From: Leisingera sp. S132
GTDB lineage: Bacteria; Pseudomonadota; Alphaproteobacteria; Rhodobacterales; Rhodobacteraceae
NCBI RefSeq assembly: GCF_025144465.1
Contig: NZ_CP083553.1
Location: forward strand, 1-64,000
Reading direction: 5' to 3'
Length of the DNA: 64,000 nt
The notes under the pieces are model-generated. The model saw nothing but the letters and a program-made list of their open reading frames with translations. It was not told where the DNA came from and did no database searches. The translations under genes were made by a program, and so were the position numbers. Position 1 is the first letter of the stretch, and each line of letters begins with the position of its first letter. Of this stretch, positions 19,860 through 28,422 are shown piece after piece.

Positions 19860-21668
19860 ATGACTGGTATGAAATCGTTTTTTAGGACTCTGTTGCGTTC
19901 GGAAGCATCGGCCGGCAAGGAGAAAAGCCCGCTGTCCCGCCTGATCGGTGACAGTCTGATTACTCAGCGGAAGTACTACGGTATTTCGATTGCAGCGATG
20001 ATCGTTGTATCAGTGACAGCGGCGCTCACGGCTTATCTAATGGAAGGCATTGTCGATTCGTTGACCGCGACCGACAACCGTGCTCAGGTTTTCCTGGTTG
20101 CCTTTGCAGTGGTCGTAGTTTTTGCGGTTAAGGGACTGGCGACATACGTTCAACTGGTTTTCATGGCGCGGGCGGGCAACCGTATTATCGCCGATCAGCA
20201 GAAGAAGACGTTTGAGAAGCTTCTGGATCACGGAGTCTCCTATTTCACACTGACCGAGTCGTCGGACCTGCTGACACGGTTGACACATGGGGCGCAGCAG
20301 GCGCGGCGGGTTGTCGATCTGCTGGTGACCTCTGTGGTTCGTGATTCACTGACCTTAATTGGACTTCTGGCTGTGATGTTCTATCAGCAACCAGTGCTAT
20401 CCCTGATCTGCCTTGTCATTGGCCCGATGGCTATCTTGGGCGTGCGATCACTGTTGAAGCGCGTCAGGGAATTGATGCAGCAGGAAATGACGTCTCTGGC
20501 TGAGATCATCAAGGTAGTCCAGGAAACCGCGCAGGGCATTCAAGTCATCAAGGTGTTCTCGCTCGAAGAACGCATGGCGCAGCGCATGAGTGGCGCAGTT
20601 CGCCAGGTCGAAAATCGAGCAAATTCGATTATCCGCCTTGAGGCCATCACCAGTCCGCTGATGGAAACTCTGGCTGGTTTCGCAATCGCTGCTGTGGTGG
20701 CTCTGAGTGCCTTAAATCTTTTTGGCGCGACCCCGCCCACTGCCGGGCAGCTAATGTCTTTTGTCACTGCGCTTCTAATGGCTTACGAACCAGCTAAGAG
20801 ATTGTCGCGTATGAGGATTTCTTTGGAAGCAGGGCTGATTGGCGTTAAAATGATGTACGATCTGCTCGACTATCAGGAAAATCTGGTTGAACAGCCGGAT
20901 GCGGTCAATCTACCTGAAGGACCTGGCCGGGTTGTCTTTGAGGACGTGCAGTTCGGATATGATAACGGAGACCCAGTGCTTAGGGGGCTCAATTTGGAGT
21001 TTGAGCCAGGCAAACTAACCGCCCTCGTTGGTCCCTCGGGCGGAGGGAAATCGACCATCCTGAACCTGGCAATGCGGCTTTACGATCCAAGCGCCGGAGC
21101 GGTACGTATCGATGGACAGAACTTGGCTAGCGCAAAGTTTCAGTCTATCCGCCAGCGTATTTCTTTCGTTGGTCAGAACACCTTCCTGTTCGCAGATAGT
21201 GTGATGGAGAATATTCGCCTTAGCCGTCCCGATGCCAGCGATGAAGATGTGATTGAGGCTGCCAAGGCCGCCAACGCGCATGACTTTATCGAAAAGCTGC
21301 CACTGGGTTATCACACTCTTGTAGGTGAGAACGGCAGTTTCCTATCTGGGGGGCAGAAGCAGCGGCTTTCAATCGCACGGGCAATGTTGCGCAAGGGGGG
21401 GATTCTTCTTCTCGATGAAGCGACCAGTGCGTTGGATGCCTCTTCGGAAGCACGCGTGAAAGAAGCATTGGCACGCGCAACCAAGGGTACAACCACAATT
21501 ATGATCGCACACCGCTTGTCCACTGTGTTGGAGGCTGATCGAATCTACGTCGTGGTTGATGGGCAGATCGCCGAAGCCGGCACAGTCCAAGAACTGCTCA
21601 GTCGGGGCGGAGAGTTCAAAAAGCTGTTTGACACCCAATATGAAGGCTTTGTCACAGCCAGCGGGTAG
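19860..21668 (+). CDS. MsbA-like ABC exporter (fused permease and ATPase)
   Basis: A half-transporter of 602 residues. A six-helix ABC exporter membrane domain (about 35-330) is followed by an ATPase with Walker A GPSGGGKST near 391-399, signature LSGGQKQR near 495 and Walker B ILLLDEATS near 516. It works as a homodimer, flipping lipid-linked glycans or lipids across the inner membrane. In this cluster it is the likely exporter of the glycan intermediate. ATG 19860 and ATG 19869 are both possible starts; the difference is three residues. Confidence 0.9.
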   Translation: MTGMKSFFRTLLRSEASAGKEKSPLSRLIGDSLITQRKYYGISIAAMIVVSVTAALTAYLMEGIVDSLTATDNRAQVFLVAFAVVVVFAVKGLATYVQLVFMARAGNRIIADQQKKTFEKLLDHGVSYFTLTESSDLLTRLTHGAQQARRVVDLLVTSVVRDSLTLIGLLAVMFYQQPVLSLICLVIGPMAILGVRSLLKRVRELMQQEMTSLAEIIKVVQETAQGIQVIKVFSLEERMAQRMSGAVRQVENRANSIIRLEAITSPLMETLAGFAIAAVVALSALNLFGATPPTAGQLMSFVTALLMAYEPAKRLSRMRISLEAGLIGVKMMYDLLDYQENLVEQPDAVNLPEGPGRVVFEDVQFGYDNGDPVLRGLNLEFEPGKLTALVGPSGGGKSTILNLAMRLYDPSAGAVRIDGQNLASAKFQSIRQRISFVGQNTFLFADSVMENIRLSRPDASDEDVIEAAKAANAHDFIEKLPLGYHTLVGENGSFLSGGQKQRLSIARAMLRKGGILLLDEATSALDASSEARVKEALARATKGTTTIMIAHRLSTVLEADRIYVVVDGQIAEAGTVQELLSRGGEFKKLFDTQYEGFVTASG

Positions 21669-21944
21669 AACGTTGATCCAAGGAATTGAAAATTTTGTTT
21701 CAAGAGAGTGGTTTGACAGTTTGAAAGGCCCGTGAAATTCTAGGGCGCGAAGCGCACCACTAAGGTATCGTATGGGTCAAAATTGGAGACTCCTCACACA
21801 GAGGCGTGACGTGGGCATGGATCAGCCTAGTTTTGCTTCTGTTTTATTGCGCCTTGACCTAACGCAGAGCCGAATGCATACACGGCGGTGATTCAACGTG
21901 CTAGCCACTGGCAAAGAGCTCTTATGCCATCGTAGAGGTCCGGA

Positions 21945-23174
21945 ATGTACTTTAAAGTTGTACGGTTGTACGCCAATTTGATTGCCGCGTTGTTTGGTCG
22001 TTCCAAACAGCAACGCAGAGAAATTAGGGCCGGTATTTATGAAGCTACATTCGGGCAGCTGTTGAAGCAATTTGGAGTGCATGCAAATGCTCCTTCGGTT
22101 TCATTGCAGAACCAATACTTCCCTAAGAGTGTCCTCGGATCCAAACGTCTAATGGTGATTGTCGTCCCTGAGGGTAATTTTATGAGCGGTGGCATATTTT
22201 CTATGTTTTCCATCGCCAATCAAATGCGCCGCCTTAAACGGGAACACGGATACGATGTCATCATGATGACGCGGCCGATGAAAAACGGTTCAACATACTT
22301 TAGGAACTCTCATTTTCGAAACTCGGAGCATGTATTCCGTTTCGAGCAGTTGACTTACTGTGATCACGTCAGGGAAATTTATATTCATCTTCCGGAGTAC
22401 TTGGCAGAAACCTTTTATGACGATTTGAGTGATAACGAACGGAATTGGCTCGCCAATCGAGAGACTGTGCAGATCAACCTGCTGAATCAAAATATCCAGC
22501 TCATGCCTGAAGCCGAAGACTTTCAGAGTCTGTATAACCTGACACCCAATGTGACGCAGTCGGTGGCACATCACTCTTATTTTGGTCAGGAATTTTCTGA
22601 CAAATATGGCTTGCCGACATTGTTGCTTCCAGCGTACACGGATCTGTCCGAGTTCCCGGGGTCTGATTTCCGGACGAAGGAAAAGCTGATTATTTATTCC
22701 CCGGACGAAGAAGCTTCTCATCGTCAAGAGTGTCTGGACATCCTTAAAAAAGAGTTGCCCGAATTCGAGTTGGTGGAAATTCGAGACATTCCCTTTGAAG
22801 AGTACATGGACCTTGCGACTCGCTGTATGTTCTCGATTTCCTTTGGCGAAGGATTTGATGGTTATGTCGCTCAACCTATTTACCAGGGTGGGTTGGGCAT
22901 GACTGTGTTTAACAAGGAGTTTTTCCCGGATGAGGGCTATGCCAAATTCCCTGTGTTTTTTGAGTCCGAAGGTGAAATGCTTCAGAACCTTGTCCCCACG
23001 ATCCGCCGTCTTATGAATGACCCGGTAGAATTCCGTGAGGTGAACCGTGAACTGTTGTCCCGCTATGAGGAACTTTACAGTTTTGAAGAGTATGTTCAGC
23101 AAATTCGAAAGCTTGCACTGAAAGAGTTTGAAATCTTTCCAGGGGCCACTGCTCAACTTAAAAAATCCGCCTGA
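21945..23174 (+). CDS. Unrecognised protein, GT-B glycosyltransferase-like
   Basis: 409 residues with no family I can name with confidence. A Rossmann-like strand (LMVIVVPEGNFMSGGIFSMF, about 70-88) starts the core, and a second half (KLIIYSPDEEASHRQECLDIL, then MFSISFGEGFDGYVAQPIY) resembles the C-terminal donor half of GT-B glycosyltransferases, where a conserved acidic Gly-rich loop binds nucleotide sugar. No signal peptide or membrane helix is clear. GAGG lies 5-6 nt before the ATG. It lies 276 bp after the exporter and 24 bp before the aminotransferase gene, so a role in glycan assembly is inferred from context. Confidence 0.65.
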   Translation: MYFKVVRLYANLIAALFGRSKQQRREIRAGIYEATFGQLLKQFGVHANAPSVSLQNQYFPKSVLGSKRLMVIVVPEGNFMSGGIFSMFSIANQMRRLKREHGYDVIMMTRPMKNGSTYFRNSHFRNSEHVFRFEQLTYCDHVREIYIHLPEYLAETFYDDLSDNERNWLANRETVQINLLNQNIQLMPEAEDFQSLYNLTPNVTQSVAHHSYFGQEFSDKYGLPTLLLPAYTDLSEFPGSDFRTKEKLIIYSPDEEASHRQECLDILKKELPEFELVEIRDIPFEEYMDLATRCMFSISFGEGFDGYVAQPIYQGGLGMTVFNKEFFPDEGYAKFPVFFESEGEMLQNLVPTIRRLMNDPVEFREVNRELLSRYEELYSFEEYVQQIRKLALKEFEIFPGATAQLKKSA

Positions 23175-23198
23175 TAACTGAGCCTACGGAATCTTCCA

Positions 23199-24311
23199 AT
23201 GAGACCCTTGTACGTCACTCAACCCTTACTGCCCGAAAGAAAAGATTTCGACAGAATGCTGGACGAAATTTGGGACAGCAAGATGCTGACGAACAACGGT
23301 CCAATGCATCAAAAACTTGAGGCGGAGATGGAGGCCTATCTGCAGGCTCCGACTGCGATGCTGTTTAACAATGGAACCATCGCACTTCTCACTGCCCTAA
23401 AGATGCTGGATCTCGAGCCTGGGTCAGAAGTTATCACAACACCACTTACTTTCGCGGCAACGGCGCATGCAATTGTTTGGAACGGGCTGAAACCTGTTTT
23501 TGCAGATGTGTCTCCAGACACTTTGACGCTTGACCCGGCTTCGGTCGCACATGCGATTACCTCCAAAACATCGGCGATTATTGGCGTTCATGTATACGGG
23601 ACAATATGCGATGTTGAAGGTTTGCAACGGGTGGCAGATGAACATGGTCTCCCCATCATCTACGATGCCGCGCATGCTTTTGGTGCAACCCTAGGGGGCA
23701 TACCTGTTGCCAAATTCGGCCGCGCTTCAGTCTTTTCGTTTCATGCAACAAAGCTGTTCAACACTTTTGAAGGCGGGCTGATAGCCACGCCTGACGCTGA
23801 AGATCGTGAGAGAATATATTTCCTGCGCAATTTCGGAATCTTGAACGAGGAAGAGGTCGTTGAAGTTGGCATCAACGGAAAGGTCAACGAATTGCAGGCT
23901 GCCATCGGCCTGCTAAACCTTCCTTTGGTTGAAAATGAGCGGATCCAGAGACGCCGGTTGCGCGAGATATATTGCGAGGCTCTCGGAGACCTGCCGGGAG
24001 TGCGATTGCCCGTTGTGCAGGATAATGTAGAAAACTCAGAGCAGTACTTCCCTGTCGTTATCAATCCGCAGCGATTTGGCAGAACGCGTGACGATGTTTA
24101 TAACGCTTTGAAAGAAAGGCAGATTTTTTCGAGAAAGTACTTTCACCCGATTTGCACTGACTTCGAGCCTTACCGGCATATGTCAATCATTTCTCACCGG
24201 AACCGCCCATTTGCTGAGGAAGTCAAGAGCCAAGTCCTTTGCCTGCCTTTCCACAGTGGTGTGGATGACACTGATCTTGCGGACATTAGCGCCGTATTCC
24301 ACGCTAAGTAG
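23199..24311 (+). CDS. DegT/DnrJ/EryC1/StrS sugar aminotransferase
   Basis: A PLP-dependent transaminase of 370 residues that converts a keto group on a nucleotide sugar to an amine. The PLP lysine is Lys185 in SFHATKLFNTFEGG, the cofactor-N1 aspartate is Asp156 in YDAAHAFGA, and NNGTIALLTAL (from residue 57) binds the phosphate. Which ketosugar it uses cannot be read from sequence. It overlaps no neighbour; the Gfo/Idh/MocA gene starts 24 bp later, so the pair probably makes an amino or modified sugar for the island's glycan. Confidence 0.9.
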   Translation: MRPLYVTQPLLPERKDFDRMLDEIWDSKMLTNNGPMHQKLEAEMEAYLQAPTAMLFNNGTIALLTALKMLDLEPGSEVITTPLTFAATAHAIVWNGLKPVFADVSPDTLTLDPASVAHAITSKTSAIIGVHVYGTICDVEGLQRVADEHGLPIIYDAAHAFGATLGGIPVAKFGRASVFSFHATKLFNTFEGGLIATPDAEDRERIYFLRNFGILNEEEVVEVGINGKVNELQAAIGLLNLPLVENERIQRRRLREIYCEALGDLPGVRLPVVQDNVENSEQYFPVVINPQRFGRTRDDVYNALKERQIFSRKYFHPICTDFEPYRHMSIISHRNRPFAEEVKSQVLCLPFHSGVDDTDLADISAVFHAK

Positions 24312-24334
24312 AATAACCCCATTTTGAGGTGGAA

Positions 24335-25387
24335 ATGACTCGTATTTTGGTTTCCGGTCCGGGCCTTATTGGCAAGAAACATATCTCTCTTGTGAAGGGC
24401 AATGAACGTTCTGTGCTAGCGGCAATCGTCGCTCCGGACAGGGATGGAAATCGAGATCTCGCCCGGGATGAAGATGCTCCCTTCTTTAACTCAATTGAGA
24501 CAGCTCTAAGGGAAGTAGAACCTGACGCGGCTATCATCAGCAGCCCAAATGCTTTTCACGCGGATCAGGTTGCCCACTGCCTCAATTTCGGAATCCCCGT
24601 TCTTGTGGAGAAGCCTCTTGCTGATACCCTGGAGCAGAGCCGCCGTATCGTTGAGGATTCAGAGAAGTGTGGTATCCCGGTTTTGGTTGGGCACCACCGA
24701 ACGTACTCACCGCTTCTTAACACAGCGGAGGAGTTTCTGAATTCCAATAAATTTGGTAACTTGGTCGCTTTTCAAGGCTCAGCATTATTCTACAAGCCAG
24801 CAAATTATTTCAAGGAAGGTTTGTGGCGGACCCGTCTGGGTGGCGGACCCATTTTAATTAATCTGATCCACGAGATTGGGCTGATGCGTCATTTCTGTGG
24901 GGAGATTGAAGCTGTCTTTGCCTTTGCATCCAACCATCAACGGGGATTTGAGGTGGAAGATTCTGTGGCTTTGACTTTCAGATTTAGGAATGGTGTAGTT
25001 GGAACGTTTTTGCTTTCAGACAGCACTGCAAGTTCAAAAAGCTGGGAAATGACAAGCGGAGAAAACCCTGCTTATCCGACGTTTCCCGACGAGACGTGCT
25101 ATCACTTCGCTGGAACCCGTGGGTCACTAGATTTCCCTAGTATGAGGGTCCGCTATTACGACAGGGAAAGGTCCTGGTGGGAAGCATTTGAAGAAAGTCG
25201 CTTAGACCTGACAAGGTTTGATCCCTTGGAGCGGCAGCTCGAGCATTTTTTGGATGTGGTGGAGACTGGTGTATCTCCCATTGTGTCCGCCAAAGACGGA
25301 TACCGTAATATGCTCGTTATCGAAGCGATCTCCAACTCTGTCACCCAAGGTAGACCCATAGAGCTATCTGAAATTGAAAAGACCTAG
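24335..25387 (+). CDS. Gfo/Idh/MocA family sugar oxidoreductase
   Basis: An NAD(P)-dependent dehydrogenase of 350 residues. A Rossmann domain with a variant glycine motif (VSGPGLIGKKH) and the family EKP motif at 92-94 precedes the C-terminal alpha/beta domain with NLIHEIGL. It is a likely nucleotide-sugar dehydrogenase or oxidoreductase working with the preceding aminotransferase. ATG 24335 has GAGG 5 nt upstream and is preferred to GTG 24329. The stop codon is followed within a few bases by the IS5-like remnant, which marks the right edge of the island. Confidence 0.85.
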   Translation: MTRILVSGPGLIGKKHISLVKGNERSVLAAIVAPDRDGNRDLARDEDAPFFNSIETALREVEPDAAIISSPNAFHADQVAHCLNFGIPVLVEKPLADTLEQSRRIVEDSEKCGIPVLVGHHRTYSPLLNTAEEFLNSNKFGNLVAFQGSALFYKPANYFKEGLWRTRLGGGPILINLIHEIGLMRHFCGEIEAVFAFASNHQRGFEVEDSVALTFRFRNGVVGTFLLSDSTASSKSWEMTSGENPAYPTFPDETCYHFAGTRGSLDFPSMRVRYYDRERSWWEAFEESRLDLTRFDPLERQLEHFLDVVETGVSPIVSAKDGYRNMLVIEAISNSVTQGRPIELSEIEKT

Positions 25388-25394
25388 CAGCCTG

Positions 25395-25519
25395 CTCGAA
25401 CGATGCTTCAACAATCTTATGAACGACCGTAGGGGCGCGATCCTCTACAATAAGTCCGCCGGGGATTGCTGAGCCTCGTCGACATAATGTCCTTTCGCCT
25501 TTGGCTGCACCATTTGTCA
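25395..25519 (+). pseudogene. Decayed IS5-family transposase C-terminus
   Basis: One frame (25395-25472) reads LERCFNNLMNDRRGAILY followed by NKSAGDC and stop. This resembles the ERxFxxLKxxRRxATRYDK region of IS5-type DDE transposases, including the catalytic Glu. A +1-type frameshift then gives LVDIMSFRLWLHHLS (from 25475), like the terminal LASIRLWLR segment. No start, N-terminus or inverted terminal repeats remain. It begins within 10 bp of the oxidoreductase stop. A small hairpin (GGATCT-ACA-AGATCC) lies at 25523-25537. The match was made by eye from the family pattern. Confidence 0.6.
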
Positions 25520-25661
25520 GCAGGATCTACAAGATCCAACTGTGCACCTGCATTCAGAAAAATTTTTAGCCGAAAGGGCCCCGAACTCCTGAGAGGTCAG
25601 AGCCCGCTACTTAAGAAAACATGCCAATTTTTCAGTTAGTCAAAGCCAGATCCAAACTTCG

Positions 25662-26315
25662 TCATTCCGGCGCCTTCACCTTGCGCAGGTAGGGGAAGAT
25701 GGTCTCGAACTCGCCGAACTTGGCCTTGGCGTCTTCGTTTGACACTGTGGGCGGGATGATCACGTCTTCGCCGGGGACCCAGTTTGCCGGGGTGGCAACA
25801 CCCTTGCCGATCGACATCTGCAGCCCGTCCAGAGCGCGCAGGATCTCGGCAAAGTTGCGGCCAACAGTCATCGGGTAGGTCATCGAAAGCTTCAGCTGCT
25901 TGTCCGGTCCGATGATGAACACCGACCGCACAGTGGCGCTGTCGGCAGGGGTGCGGCCGTCGGGCAGATAGGCTTCGGCAGGCAGCATGTCAAACGCCTT
26001 GGACACTGCCAGCCCGTCGTCGGCAATAATCGGGAAGCCCGGTGCCGCCTTGCCGTATGCCTCAATGTCTTTTTTCCACTTCTTGTGGTCTTCGACACCG
26101 TCGACCGAAACGCCGATCACCTTGGTGTTGCGCTTGGCCCATTCGTCACCCAGTTGCGCGACCGCCGAGAACTCAGTGGTGCAGACTGGCGTAAAATCCT
26201 TGGGGTGGGAGAACAGAATCGCCCAGCTGTCGCCGATCCAGTCATGGAAAGTAATAGAGCCCTGATCCGTTTCCGCTGTAAAATCCGGGACCGTGTCGTT
26301 TATGCGCAAACCCAT
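25662..26315 (-). CDS. 1-Cys peroxiredoxin (Prx6 type)
   Basis: A cytoplasmic peroxidase of 217 residues reducing H2O2 and organic peroxides. The peroxidatic cysteine is Cys45 in KDFTPVCTTEF, and it is the only cysteine in the protein, which indicates the 1-Cys mechanism. The C-terminal Prx6 extension (NWVPGEDVIIPPTV) is present. AAGGAG 8 nt upstream supports the ATG at 26315. It is divergent from an aldehyde dehydrogenase gene, with a 267-bp shared upstream region containing a perfect palindrome. It stands just outside the glycan island. Confidence 0.95.
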   Translation of the reverse strand: MGLRINDTVPDFTAETDQGSITFHDWIGDSWAILFSHPKDFTPVCTTEFSAVAQLGDEWAKRNTKVIGVSVDGVEDHKKWKKDIEAYGKAAPGFPIIADDGLAVSKAFDMLPAEAYLPDGRTPADSATVRSVFIIGPDKQLKLSMTYPMTVGRNFAEILRALDGLQMSIGKGVATPANWVPGEDVIIPPTVSNEDAKAKFGEFETIFPYLRKVKAPE

Positions 26316-26464
26316 GGCGGTATCTCCTTGTCAGTTGAGTATTGAGTCGTCTTGACTGCTACCTAAGTACTCTAACGTAAAGAAAAAGAAGCCGTGCAAG
26401 GAAACCGCAAAATATCACGGCTCTCGGGGCCGGAAGCTGTCATGCAAGGCCATTGACAGCGCCT

Positions 26465-26488
26465 GCCACAATTTGATCAAATTGTGGC
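26465..26488. promoter_or_regulatory. Perfect 24-bp palindrome, candidate operator
   Basis: The half-site GCCACAATTTGA is followed at once by its exact reverse complement. It lies 95 bp upstream of the aldehyde dehydrogenase start and 150 bp upstream of the peroxiredoxin start. The inner ACAATT and AATTGT parts resemble MarR/OhrR-type operators, but the regulator is not known. There is no T-run, so it is not a terminator. A CCCCCGGGGG palindrome lies about 15 bp further on. Confidence 0.65.
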
Positions 26489-26582
26489 GCAAAGACCCTT
26501 GCTCCCCCGGGGGCGCAGTGACAGAGTGGCCGCAAAACCGGCAGACAGGTGCCAGGAATACGTCTGAAACGGGAGTTCCCAG

Positions 26583-28022
26583 ATGATCGAGAAACGTGAC
26601 TTTTACATCAACGGCCAGTGGGTCGCCCCCTCTGACGCCAACGACTTCGAGGTGATCAACCCCTCGACCGAAGAACCCTGCGCTGTGATCTCGCTGGGGT
26701 CCGAGGCCGACACCAACGCTGCGGTGGCCGCGGCCAAGGCGGCGCTGCCGGGCTGGATGGCGACCCCGGTGGAGGAGCGCATCGCGCTGGTGGAAAAACT
26801 GATCAGCGTCTACGAGGCACGCGCCGAAGACCTCGCCCAGGCGATGTCGCTGGAAATGGGCGCGCCCATCGACATGTCGCGCACTTCGCAAGTTGGGGCC
26901 GGCAGCTGGCACCTGCGCAACTTCATCACCGCGGCCAAGGAGTTTCCGTTTGACGCGCCGCTGAACGACCGCAGCCCCAACGACCGTATCATCCACGAGG
27001 CAGTAGGCGTCTGCGCCCTGATCACGCCCTGGAACTGGCCGATGAACCAGGTGACGCTGAAGGTTGGCGCCGCTGCAGTCGCGGGCTGCACCATGGTGCT
27101 GAAGCCGTCGGAGCAGAGCCCGCTCAACGCGATGATCTTTGCCGAACTTATGGACGAGGCCGGCTTCCCGGCAGGTGTGTTCAATCTGGTGAACGGCGAT
27201 GGCCCGGGCGTCGGCTCGCAGCTGACCACCCACCCGGACGTGGACATGATCTCCTTCACCGGTTCCACCCGCGCTGGCATCGCGATCACTCAGGCGGCAG
27301 CACCGACCCTCAAGAAGGTGGACCTGGAACTGGGCGGTAAGGGTGCCAATGTGATCTTTGAAGATGCCGACGAGAAGGCGGTGAAGCGCGGCGTGCTCCA
27401 TATGATGCAGAACACCGGCCAGAGCTGCAACGCGCCCAGCCGTATGCTGGTGCAGAACAGCATCTATGACCGTGTGGTTGCCGAGGCTGCGGAAGTGGCT
27501 GCCAAGGTCGAGGTCGGCCCGGCAGATCAGCAGGGCCGCCATATCGGCCCGGTCGTGAATGAGATGCAGTGGAACAAGATCCAGGACCTGATCCAGCAGG
27601 GCATCGACGAAGGCGCCAAGCTGGTAGCCGGCGGCACTGGCCGTCCGGATGGCCTGAACAAGGGGTTCTATGTGAGACCCACCGTCTTTGCCGATGTTAA
27701 CAACCAGATGACCATCGCGCGCGAGGAAATCTTTGGTCCGGTGCTGTCGATCATTCCATTCGAGACGGAAGAAGAAGCGATCGAGATCGCCAATGACACG
27801 CCCTATGGCCTCACCAACTATGTGCAGACCCAGGACGGCGCCCGTGCCAATCGCATGGCCCGTGCCCTGCGCTCCGGCATGGTGGAGATGAACGGCAAGT
27901 CCCGCTCCGCCGGTTCGCCCTTTGGCGGCATGAAGCAGTCCGGCAAAGGCCGTGAAGGCGGCAAATGGGGTATTGAGGACTTCCTGGAAGTAAAAGCCGT
28001 CGGCGGCTGGGCTGCCGAGTAA
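26583..28022 (+). CDS. NAD(P)-dependent aldehyde dehydrogenase
   Basis: A class-3-like ALDH superfamily enzyme of 479 residues oxidising an aldehyde to the acid. The catalytic Cys282 lies in NTGQSCNAPSRM, the general-base Glu in DLELGGKGANVIF, and the cofactor site near ITPWNWPMNQ and FTGSTRAG. The N-terminal INGQWVAPSDANDFEVINP is typical. GGGAG lies 8 nt before the ATG. The substrate is unknown. A terminator follows at 28048-28067, so it is transcribed alone. Confidence 0.93.
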   Translation: MIEKRDFYINGQWVAPSDANDFEVINPSTEEPCAVISLGSEADTNAAVAAAKAALPGWMATPVEERIALVEKLISVYEARAEDLAQAMSLEMGAPIDMSRTSQVGAGSWHLRNFITAAKEFPFDAPLNDRSPNDRIIHEAVGVCALITPWNWPMNQVTLKVGAAAVAGCTMVLKPSEQSPLNAMIFAELMDEAGFPAGVFNLVNGDGPGVGSQLTTHPDVDMISFTGSTRAGIAITQAAAPTLKKVDLELGGKGANVIFEDADEKAVKRGVLHMMQNTGQSCNAPSRMLVQNSIYDRVVAEAAEVAAKVEVGPADQQGRHIGPVVNEMQWNKIQDLIQQGIDEGAKLVAGGTGRPDGLNKGFYVRPTVFADVNNQMTIAREEIFGPVLSIIPFETEEEAIEIANDTPYGLTNYVQTQDGARANRMARALRSGMVEMNGKSRSAGSPFGGMKQSGKGREGGKWGIEDFLEVKAVGGWAAE

Positions 28023-28047
28023 GCCTGCTGCTTGAGGAGTTGTGGAG

Positions 28048-28067
28048 AGCCGCCTTCCGGGGCGGCT
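28048..28067 (+). terminator. Terminator after the aldehyde dehydrogenase
   Basis: The stem AGCCGCC-TTCCGG-GGCGGCT is followed by TTCTTATTT. It lies 25 bp beyond the stop codon. Confidence 0.8.
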
Positions 28068-28128
28068 TTCTTATTTGCGCGGGAAGGGCGGTGGTGCTCC
28101 GGCGCCCTAAGACGAGACCCGGAGTGGG

Positions 28129-28422
28129 TTAATAATAGGCTCTAAACAGGAAAACTGCAGCGATGCCAGCCGCCATTGTCAGCGGCAGGCTGCGAGAGAG
28201 CATCGCTACCACCAGCGCGGTTGCGCCTGCAGCCCATTCCTGCGGCCCGCCCTGCATCAGCAGATAGGTGACAAGCGACAGGATCAGGCAGCCCGGCAGC
28301 GCCTGCAGTCCGCGCGCCCAAGGGCCGTGGTCCGGGAGACGCCGGCCCAGCAGGTAGCCCGAGAGGCGAACGGTGAATGTGGCAGCGGCAAGGCCAAGGA
28401 TCAGGAGCCAGGTTTCATTCAT
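28129..28422 (-). CDS. azlD: AzlD family branched-chain amino acid exporter subunit
   Basis: A small inner-membrane protein of 97 residues with three to four hydrophobic helices and the AzlD-type opening of a TVRLSGYLLGRRLP segment. It pairs with AzlC to export branched-chain amino acids or related compounds. Its start overlaps the azlC stop by 8 bp, indicating one operon. It converges with the aldehyde dehydrogenase terminator. Confidence 0.9.
   Translation of the reverse strand: MNETWLLILGLAAATFTVRLSGYLLGRRLPDHGPWARGLQALPGCLILSLVTYLLMQGGPQEWAAGATALVVAMLSRSLPLTMAAGIAAVFLFRAYY

Noticed and set aside
21700-21740. TTGACA near 21713 as a promoter for the GT-B-like gene
   Set aside because: It lies over 200 bp upstream of the start codon and the -10 region is unconvincing.
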